Translations under genes and position numbers: made by a program
Notes under the pieces: model-generated
Told to the model about the DNA's origin: nothing
Databases searched by the model: none
What the model saw: only the letters and a program-made list of their open reading frames with translations
In this document: one piece after another, positions 1 through 5,114 of the stretch
How positions within the stretch are numbered: the first letter of the stretch is position 1
How the letters are laid out: each line of letters starts with the position of its first letter
Assembly (NCBI GenBank): GCA_030867875.1
Contig: JAOWCC010000744.1
Location: forward strand, 1,302,001-1,366,000
Origin: Actinernus sp. WN-2022
Taxonomy: Eukaryota > Cnidaria > Anthozoa > Actiniaria > Actinernidae
Direction of reading: 5' to 3'
Length of the DNA: 64,000 bases

Positions 1-249
1 TCGTATCAAAATAATTTACTTCCTCGAGGTTTCAACAACTTATTGTTGAGGAATGATCAAATTCACAGTTAGAATACCCGAAGTTCTCATTTATTTCATG
101 TTCCTTTGTGTAGAACAAATATAAGACAATTATCTGTTAGTTTCCAAGGTCCTAAATTTTACAATACTTTGAGTTCAAATATACGTAACGCAATGTCCTT
201 TTCTTCTTTCCAATTCAAACTTAAGAACTATCTTTTCTCCCGCAATTAA
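1..249 (+). pseudogene. LINE reverse transcriptase, C-terminal fragment, one in-frame stop
   Basis: Frame 1 reads 82 codons to a TAA at 247-249. It includes FNNLLLRNDQIHS, a stop, NTRSSHLFHVPL, then QLSVSFQGPKFYNTLSSNIR and FQFKLKNYLFSRN. In LINE reverse transcriptases this C-terminal region usually carries an H-x-YNTR motif followed by a GPKLWN-like block and an FK-x-x-LK block. Here the Tyr codon of YNTR is TAG (88-90), consistent with a single-base change that inactivates the copy. The reverse transcriptase catalytic palm domain (the YADD-type motif) would lie upstream, outside the window. No other frameshift is seen in these 249 bases, so decay is mild. Confidence 0.75.
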
Positions 250-365
250 TTATAAAATGAATTGTATTATCTTTCATGTTTGCATTTTAATGTATTTGTT
301 TAGTTTTGTTAGTGTGTTGCTCTTGCCGCCTCAATCAATTTATTAACCAATATTAATTGTAACGA

Positions 366-411
366 GGTGGCCCAGAATCTCACAAGCCTTTATGGTTTCT
401 CTTGGGCTACC
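366..411 (+). other. LINE 3' UTR RNA hairpin
   Basis: Positions 366-375 pair with 402-411 in a 10-bp stem containing two G-U pairs. A second stem pairs 384-388 with 394-398 around a five-base loop. LINE reverse transcriptases of several clades recognise such 3' hairpins to prime reverse transcription. That role here is inference from position and fold. Confidence 0.5.
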
Positions 412-604
412 CCACCACTTATTTTATTCTTTTTAAGATTACTATTTATATTTGTAGCAAATAAATAAACTATGCACGTAAATGGCTATTTAGGATCTGC
501 ATCGCAAGTGCCACATTTTGCTACTTAAACAGTCCTGATTTGATTTAGTTGACAAGTGAAATAGTTAACATTTTATACAAGGTTTGACTGCCTAAAGTCA
601 TTCA

Positions 605-688
605 TAGCTCATGATTTTAGCAATAGTACATGTACAAGTTCTCCTCAGATGATAACTTATTTGTACTATTGCTAAATCATATGAGCTA
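605..688. repeat. 84-nt foldback (MITE remnant or miRNA-precursor-like)
   Basis: The left arm 605-630 pairs with the right arm 662-688 in 25 base pairs, interrupted only by a one-base bulge (615) and a two-base bulge (681-682). The 31-nt loop contains a further 5-bp stem (636-640 with 654-658) and a 13-nt terminal loop. Size and fold fit either a pre-miRNA-like hairpin or the core of a small palindromic transposable element. No target-site duplication is clear, so the nature is undecided. Confidence 0.5.
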
Positions 689-885
689 CGACAGGCACAA
701 TGACTGCAGAAAAAGCATTTTTTGGTGAAAATGTGACCATCTTGTTCATCTTACTGTTTTACCCTTTAAAACCAGCAGGTATAAACGAATGTCGTACAGC
801 AAAATCATCCCCTATTTACTGGTCACCAGTTGATACCAGGTAATCAAAAACGATTAGCTGATCGGTCTTATCAGTTTACATAAAG

Positions 886-904
886 TTATTATTAATTATT
901 ATTA
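886..904. repeat. TTA/ATT-rich simple sequence
   Basis: A short imperfect run of TTA/ATT triplets (TTATTATTAATTATTATTA) lies here. It is ordinary low-complexity sequence. Confidence 0.5.
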
Positions 905-1762
905 CAAGATTCCTAATTTGTAATTGGGCCCTTGGTTGAATCAAAATCACGTAAATAATTTTACTGGCCTTGTCATGAACACTACATTAGGTCCTGGATG
1001 TACACTACGTCATGGCTCATTAACGTTACATATGCACAGGAAGTGTGTCTAACTACTACAAACACTACAAATAGCCCTAAAGCCAGAACCTTGCTTACAA
1101 GAGATATCTAGTTATTTTTTAAGTTCCTTCCATACTCACTTTCAAGTGGTCATCTCAACCAGACTGTCACACTGCACAAGCTACAGTTTCCTTTCCTATA
1201 ATCCAATTCTGAATTAAAGAAAGTTTAGCTGAAAAGAGTAGGCAAACTCTCGTATTAACCTTTGCTTACTCGTGCTAAACACAGCAAATCCTAATGCGTA
1301 TATACTCCACGTTTTATACAATGTATGTTAAGCAACACTCCTATCAGTTAATGCTTGGGATTCAGGGGGGTGCTGATTACCAGATGACACTTCTTAGCAG
1401 GATTCATTGGCGACACTTGAATAATTCCTTCAGGTTCGATAATGTCCCAAGAACTCTGTGAACATGTGAAAACAAAACTGTTAAAAAAGCACAGGACAGG
1501 AATATACTATTTCTATACATGTATCTTTGTCCATCTAATAGGCCTTTTCCAGGAAACAGTCACGTGCTGTGGATATTGTGATCCCATTAATTGGAAGGAC
1601 TTTACTGGGTGGCAAACAAAGTTCAAAATGCTGATTTTGAAAGATTGACGATCGATTGGAGGTGGAACAGACGTTTTACAAACAGGTTTTGCTATAATAT
1701 CATAAATCTTGTACAAGCGCCTTTAAATAAATGAAGCCAGATTTTTTTGGAGTGTGGACAAC

Positions 1763-1884
1763 ATGCGAGCCAGCGAGCCATGCGAGCCAACGATGCGAGC
1801 CAGCGAGCCATGCGAGCCAACGATGCGAGCCATTCGAGCCATGCAAATAAAACATGCGAGCCATGCGAGCCAATGCGAGCCATG
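1763..1884. repeat. Minisatellite of ATGCGAGCC-type units with a perfect 30-bp duplication
   Basis: The motif ATGCGAGCC and close variants (GCGAGCC, ATTCGAGCC) recur about twelve times. A higher-order 30-bp unit, four motif variants long, is perfectly duplicated at 1763-1792 and 1793-1822. A short A/T-rich insertion near 1844-1853 interrupts the run before three more motif copies up to 1884. It is followed by an A-rich stretch containing two direct copies of ACTCACATACA (near 1892 and 1919). The run forces a repetitive minus-strand open frame (LASLARMARW repeated) that is an artefact of the repeat. Confidence 0.85.
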
Positions 1885-2197
1885 AAAAAAAAACTCACAT
1901 ACAAAAAATAAATAAAATACTCACATACAATTGCTGCAAATTCCTGTTATGAAATTATTCTAGAATTTTGTTTATCAAAGTTGATGAAAATCTGGTGGAT
2001 TCCTAGTCTGGACACAAATTGCCACAGGTTTGAATTAACATATTGCCGCGCCGCTGTAGTGATGAAAGATGTTTTGATTTATCTCATTTTAAATGAACAC
2101 TGTTCACTTTTGAAAACTCTTTTTGCTTAGGCTTTCCTCTTGTTAGATACAACGATACTCTCGATCGTTTTGAAAATCCGAAGCGTAGTTTCTTGTA

Positions 2198-2215
2198 TTC
2201 AGTAAAAGTACTGAA
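2198..2215. repeat. Short perfect hairpin
   Basis: TTCAGTA at 2198-2204 and TACTGAA at 2209-2215 form a perfect 7-bp inverted repeat around a four-base loop (AAAG). It is isolated and has no obvious partner feature. Confidence 0.4.
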
Positions 2216-2442
2216 GAAGCCATTTGAGTGTTACACGCGCGCTGTAGCAATGCAAATTTAAAACAAATCCCCTGCCTTTACCTTTTATTTTAGATTTCAA
2301 AATAGCCATATAATAAAACTCTTATTAACCGATATACCTTTGTTATGTTTGAAAAGCTTTATTTGAGGTAATCATTATTGTAGACTTGCTATAATTCTCA
2401 AGCACGGCTCTCCAGCCAGGCGCACCGAGATTTATTGGAACC

Positions 2443-2509
2443 GCGGACCCAGAAATGTTCATATGTACACGACAAAAATAGGTGTCGTGCCGAAAACTTT
2501 TGGGTCCGC
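2443..2509. repeat. Nested inverted repeats (possible MITE core)
   Basis: An outer 9-bp perfect inverted repeat, GCGGACCCA (2443-2451) and TGGGTCCGC (2501-2509), encloses an inner 7-bp perfect one, CACGACA (2468-2474) and TGTCGTG (2483-2489). Weaker complementarity (TTGG/CCAA) continues outside the outer arms. Two nested stems suggest a small foldback element or a structured RNA. No target-site duplication is apparent. Confidence 0.4.
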
Positions 2510-2672
2510 TGACCAAATTTAGGGGTGTAAACACTCGGCCAAAGTGCTTGGTACAGGCACCAATCGCATTCACACGATACGTTGTACAATGTAACTAACT
2601 GTTGCAAAACGCTTTGCTAGCGCTATTGATATTTATAGCTGTTGGCTCATCATCACTTCAGCCGCGGATTTT

Positions 2673-2735
2673 ATGTCGGTGGCTCGAGTTACCATGTGTT
2701 TTCAGCTTGTTTTGGTTGCAAATGAATGCGAGAAG
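2673..2735 (+). other. Possible first coding exon ending at a strong splice donor
   Basis: An ATG at 2673 opens 21 codons (MSVARVTMCFQLVLVANECEK) that run without a stop into AGAAG|GTAAGT, a near-ideal 5' splice site (GT at 2736-2737). The stretch around it is slightly more G+C-rich than the DNA to its left. I found no in-phase downstream exon: joining it to the acceptor at 4499-4500 gives an early stop. It could equally be chance. No domain is recognised. Confidence 0.12.
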
Positions 2736-2946
2736 GTAAGTAATTCAGCTTTCGCCGGTGTGTGCTTTGCTTACCGGTTGTCGGTCAACTGGAGAATGGG
2801 AGTGATGTGAGTTGAAAAATGCGAGTTGCAAGAAAAAGTAAGAAAACTGAGATTAGAGTTCCTGCAATGGTAAATGTTTTTTGAGATGGAAAAATCAAAT
2901 TTTCCGTATACAGAAACTTCGAGTCAGTCGACGAAACGTGGAACCC

Positions 2947-3217
2947 TGTTGCACCCTCAAGTGTAATAAAGTAATAAAACCCTCAAGTGCAATAAGGATT
3001 TACCCTCAAGTGTAATAAAACTCTCAAGTGTAATAAATATCTATCCTCAAGTGTAATAAAATCCTCAAGTGTAATAAAACCCTTAAGTGTAATAAGGGTT
3101 TGGCCACATGTGTAAAAAGGGTTTCACCAAAAAAGGTATTACACTCGTTCTCAATAACACGTGCAGGTTCGAAACGAAACTCCTGACTTCGAAGTCGTTT
3201 CTGGTGGATGTCAATCA
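2947..3217 (+). repeat. Left terminal inverted repeat with tandem subrepeats
   Basis: Seven copies of the CCTCAAGTG-type unit start near 2955, 2981, 3004, 3022, 3045, 3063 and 3081, at spacings of 26, 23, 18, 23, 18 and 18 bp. They are followed by TTGGCCACATG (3100-3110), the 36-bp segment 3139-3174 and the segment 3201-3217. All have inverted counterparts in the right arm. Confidence 0.8.
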
Positions 3218-3335
3218 AACGGTTTCCATGGAGTTTGAAGTGAACCGTTGTGTGAGTAAATTCGGGAAACTAGCATTTTATAAACATGGCAAAGTCTTTC
3301 CCAAAGTCGCAATCATGCTTAGAGCCAAGGGTTTG

Positions 3336-3446
3336 CAAAATAGGGAAATCACATAAACTTTATGTGTGAGCGAGCGGTTTGTGTATAAGATCAAAATAGG
3401 GAAATCGCATAAACTTTATGTGTGAGCGAGCGGTTTGTGTATAAGA
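3336..3446. repeat. 56-bp tandem duplication inside the inverted-repeat element
   Basis: Positions 3336-3390 are repeated at 3392-3446 with a single difference (A at 3351, G at 3407), a period of 56 bp. Each copy contains the small palindrome CATAAACTTTATG. The duplication sits in the unique interior of the element and looks recent. Confidence 0.85.
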
Positions 3447-3583
3447 AATCTGATTGTTTATATAGCTTCAAAGGTCTTGGAAAAAGAATTATAGTTATTT
3501 TTATTCATCCAGTTGCAGATATGCTCCTTATAAGAGGTTTTATCGAGCAATACCCTCGAGCTCTACCTTGACGAGCTCCAGGC

Positions 3584-3862
3584 ATGGATTTCGACAGGGC
3601 AAATATTTTTTTTGAAACTCTCACGGACATGGATTATCGGCAATGCTCTCCACTCTCGACTGACATTTCGGTGAGGAATTCAAGCAAAAAACAATCGTTT
3701 TTCGGCTTAGTATCCGCCATTTCTCTACCTATGTCGCCTCAAATTACTTACGATTTCGTTGACCTCCTACACTATTTATGTTTCCTCCACATCTGGGAGT
3801 TGTATGGCGACGTTTTCGTAGTATTATTTAGCATGCAGACCAGTGTTGCCATAGAAATATAG
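3584..3862 (+). CDS. Open frame of unknown nature within the inverted-repeat element
   Basis: A 92-codon frame starts at ATG 3584 and ends just inside the right inverted repeat. Its middle and end are rich in hydrophobic and aromatic residues (around LLHYLCFLHIWELYGDVFVVLF), which could form one membrane-like segment. I see no transposase signature such as a DDE/D triad, and no zinc finger or helix-turn-helix. Most likely this is chance, or a remnant of captured sequence. Confidence 0.12.
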   Translation: MDFDRANIFFETLTDMDYRQCSPLSTDISVRNSSKKQSFFGLVSAISLPMSPQITYDFVDLLHYLCFLHIWELYGDVFVVLFSMQTSVAIEI

Positions 3863-3863
3863 T

Positions 3864-4310
3864 TGAGTGACATCCACCAAATTTGATGTTTTCCGTTGGA
3901 AATTCAATTTCGAACCTGCACGTGTTATTGAGAACGAGTGTAAATTGTTACATCGACAATGTGGCGAATGAACGCGGCAATTTATCATGTGGCCAATTTA
4001 ACATTTATTGTGTTTGTAACCATTATTCGTAATTGATATTACACAGTATGAGCCAGCCAGGTGATCAATTTGAACGTTCTTCCTAATGTAGTACTTATAT
4101 ATGTGATGCCATGATTGAGGGAAATTAGTGCAGGCTTCGGCTTGAGGATAAACCCTTATTACACTTGAGGGTTTTATTACACTTGAGGATAAATCTTTAT
4201 TACACTTGAGGGTTTTATTACACTTGAGGGTAAATCCTTATTACATTTGAGGGTTACGTTTTATTACTTTATTACACTTGAGGGTAATTATTACACTTGA
4301 GGGTGCAACA
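3864..4310 (-). repeat. Right terminal inverted repeat with tandem subrepeats
   Basis: This is the inverted partner of 2947-3217. It carries seven copies of the ACTTGAGG-type unit (near 4163, 4181, 4204, 4222, 4245, 4276 and 4295) plus a partial one at 4141. The inner matches are 3864-3880, 3908-3943 and the CATGTGGCCAA block at 3986-3996. The arm is longer than the left one because about 150 bp of unmatched sequence (about 4000-4140) lies between its inner and outer parts, so the two arms have diverged by insertion or deletion. Confidence 0.8.
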
Positions 4311-4500
4311 ACCCCCTTCTGGATCCCTAGAAAAATGAACCAGCGTATACCTCGCTGGACGTTTATTTTGTTCTCTTTACCCTCACAGTTATTCAGAGCT
4401 AAGTCCTTTCTAATTTACAATATTTCGATTGCAATCACAATCCAGTTCAATTTGTTACTTAGTTTAACTATTCCCTTTCTTCTATCTCTGATTCTTCCAG

Positions 4501-4615
4501 CGACGAAAAAAATGTGCATCTTGAGGAAGTCCTACCTCCCCCCTCCACATTTCTAATGGTGCCTCCCTTGAACACTGAAAACAATTCCTTTATGGGAGTA
4601 CCTCTTCCTCCATAA
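4501..4615 (+). other. Possible 3'-terminal coding exon or gene fragment
   Basis: A pyrimidine-rich tract (about 4471-4498) ending in CAG at 4500 makes a good 3' splice site, with a branch-point-like TTAAC upstream (4464-4468). From 4502 the frame reads 37 codons to TAA at 4613-4615: DEKNVHLEEVLPPPSTFLMV, then PPLNTENNSFMGVPLPP. The acidic, then proline-rich, composition looks protein-like. The same frame is open back to 4463 and adds a serine-rich stretch (SLSSISDSSS), so the pyrimidine tract may instead encode serines. Further upstream, protein-like sequence is broken by stops at 4460-4462 and 4400-4402, which would suit a decayed gene fragment. No family is recognised. Confidence 0.22.
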
Positions 4616-4618
4616 AGG
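4587..4618. repeat. Short perfect hairpin
   Basis: CCTTTATGG (4587-4595) and CCATAAAGG (4610-4618) form a perfect 9-bp stem with a 14-base loop. It overlaps the end of the possible exon and its stop codon. Its T-free loop does not suggest a polymerase III terminator. Confidence 0.45.
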
Positions 4619-4690
4619 TGAGACATACACTAGGGAACATGCAAAACGCCTCCTGGTGTGTGCTCACCTTAAAGAGTGTCTGGCTGCATT

Positions 4691-4704
4691 GATATATATA
4701 TATA
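4691..4704. repeat. (TA)n microsatellite at the satellite edge
   Basis: A GATATATATATATA tract ends exactly where homology to the satellite begins (TGAGG at 4705). In the array the base before TGAGG is T, preceded by CACATA, so the edge coincides with the cassette boundary to within the AT-rich context. Confidence 0.8.
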
Positions 4705-4767
4705 TGAGGCATGTCAACACAAAAGGCGCCTTAGCAAGGTACACTCTTTTTGTGTTAACATGCCTCA
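4705..4767. repeat. 63-bp palindromic cassette (first copy)
   Basis: Positions 1-20 of the cassette pair with 44-63 with a single mismatch, TGAGGCATGT being repeated inverted as ACATGCCTCA. The 23-nt loop begins GGCGCC and contains a small CCTT/AAGG stem. L1 and L2 units carry the perfect-ended form. L3-L6 units carry TGACGC instead of TGAGGC, adding one mismatch at cassette position 4. The cassette is present in 123 of 152 units. In single-stranded form or under torsion it could extrude a cruciform of about 20 bp, which is inference from the sequence. Confidence 0.92.
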
Positions 4768-5106
4768 TCTTGTGTGGAATTCTCGATTTCCTCAGTTTAA
4801 AGCGCTGATAACTGATAGTCTAGGTTTCAATGGTTGTAAAATGACACTTGCTTCCATGTATAGCCTTTCTATCCCATAATTTCCTTGTTTGAGATTTGGA
4901 ATTTTTCGAGATTTTCTACCTTATCACCTTTTTCCAGTTGATCAACTAAAAGTGACATTTTGGGGTGTTTCCAATGCCCACGTGCGGCTAAAACGCAGTC
5001 AACAGTTGTTCTATAGACAAAGACGGTTCTTTTGCAGCAAACCGCATTAAAATCCATCAAGATGTCGAGCAACAGCGGCCAGTTGAAACTGAAACGGTGC
5101 ACATAT
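4705..5106. repeat. Representative full-length 402-bp satellite unit
   Basis: The first unit consists of the 63-bp palindromic cassette (4705-4767) and a 339-bp body (4768-5106). The body contains a perfect 12-bp palindrome, AGTTGATCAACT (4936-4947), a CAACAGTTG palindrome (5000-5008), GTGCAC, and a CACGTG/CAGGTG variant site (4979-4984). Most of the minus-strand frame lies in the body, while its start codon lies in the next cassette. I recognise no CENP-B box, telomere repeat, tRNA-type promoter or rRNA sequence in the unit. Confidence 0.95.
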
Positions 5107-5114
5107 TGAGGCAT
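4869..5114 (-). other. Conserved 81-codon open frame in the satellite unit (representative)
   Basis: Every unit keeps this minus-strand frame open: 81 codons from an ATG in the cassette arm, or 77 from the next ATG (MHRF) where the cassette is missing. It starts MPQYVHRFSFNWPLLLDILM and ends with a charged segment (VDQLEKGDKVENLEKF). I recognise no domain. There is no clear signal peptide, although residues 12-26 are hydrophobic. Residue variants are P2R, Y4N, C27S, R45P and Q73K. The units are so similar that persistence of the frame is not evidence of selection. No splice, promoter or polyadenylation context was found, so it may be a fossil of a captured exon or chance. Confidence 0.2.

Larger units (their letters stand above)
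1..470 (+). mobile_element. 3' end of a non-LTR (LINE) retrotransposon
   Basis: The segment has the layout of a LINE 3' end: the end of a reverse transcriptase ORF (1-249), a 3' UTR of about 220 bp with a strong hairpin (366-411), and a short AAATAAATAAA-like tail near 459-469. The 5' part lies outside the window, so full length and target-site duplication cannot be judged. The C-terminal pattern of YNTR, then FQGPKFYN, then FKLKNYL is typical of CR1/L2/Rex/Jockey-related LINEs, but I cannot fix the clade from this stretch. An in-frame stop shows this copy is dead. The right boundary near 470 is inferred from the tail. Confidence 0.75.
471..1762. other. No gene recognised; unique A/T-rich DNA
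   Basis: This stretch holds no reading frame that looks like protein, no convincing exon flanked by splice signals, and no tRNA or rRNA. It contains the foldback at 605-688 and a small TTA-rich run at 886-904. A 68-codon open frame at 1442-1648 and overlapping minus-strand frames of similar length have no recognisable domain and are probably chance. Confidence 0.6.
1885..2946. other. No gene recognised; non-coding with small hairpins
   Basis: No protein-like frame is convincing. Two minus-strand frames in 2343-2607 overlap in different registers and match nothing I know. Structural items inside are a perfect 7-bp hairpin (2198-2204 with 2209-2215), the nested inverted repeat at 2443-2509 and a weak first-exon candidate at 2673-2735. 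Confidence 0.55.
2947..4310. mobile_element. Non-autonomous inverted-repeat DNA element, 1.36 kb
   Basis: The element begins TGTTGCACCC (2947-2956) and ends with the exact reverse complement, GGGTGCAACA (4301-4310). Both ends continue inward as diverged tandem copies of a CCTCAAGTGTAATAA unit in opposite orientation. Further inside, 3139-3174 and 3908-3943 are perfect 36-bp inverted repeats, and 3201-3217 matches 3864-3880 inverted with one mismatch. ACCC flanks both sides (2943-2946 and 4311-4314), a candidate 4-bp target-site duplication, or AACCC if the right end is 4309. No transposase-like protein is encoded, so mobilisation in trans is inferred. The superfamily is not assigned. Confidence 0.75.
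4311..4704. other. Spacer between the inverted-repeat element and the satellite
   Basis: This 394-bp stretch holds a candidate terminal exon (4501-4615), a 9-bp hairpin (4587-4618) and a (TA)n tract abutting the satellite. I recognise no complete gene. Confidence 0.6.

Noticed and set aside
1442..1648. 68-codon plus-strand open frame
   Set aside because: There is no recognisable domain, it is overlapped by an equally long minus-strand frame, and its composition is unremarkable.
1692..1904. Minus-strand frame with repeated LASLARMARW
   Set aside because: It is simply the translation of the minisatellite at 1763-1884.
2343..2607. Two overlapping minus-strand frames of 69-76 codons
   Set aside because: They use different registers of the same DNA, which includes the nested inverted repeat, and neither resembles a known protein.
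3024..3356. Open frames in the left inverted repeat on both strands
   Set aside because: They are produced by the tandem subrepeats and show no transposase-like features.
2947..4310. Telomere-like repeats (CCCTCAAGTG units)
   Set aside because: The units are irregular (18-26 bp), diverged, and arranged as inverted ends of a short element rather than as a terminal array.
4278..4556. 92-codon plus-strand frame starting inside the right inverted repeat
   Set aside because: It begins in the terminal repeat, is hydrophobic by chance T-richness, and conflicts with the more protein-like frame at 4403-4615.
4705..4767. Tc1/mariner-like MITE insertion for the 63-bp cassette
   Set aside because: Filled and empty sites differ by exactly the palindrome, with only a 1-bp T ambiguity. 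No TA or longer target duplication flanks it inside the array.
4676..4879. 67-codon plus-strand frame across the array edge
   Set aside because: It spans the spacer, the TA tract and the satellite, and has no counterpart with its own start in the other units.
4705..5106. CENP-B box or telomeric TTAGGG repeats in the unit
   Set aside because: Neither motif is present, so centromere or telomere identity is not supported by a known motif.
4705..5106. Helitron-type element as the satellite unit
   Set aside because: The palindrome would suit, but a CTRR end following the hairpin and a TC start are not found at the unit or cassette ends.
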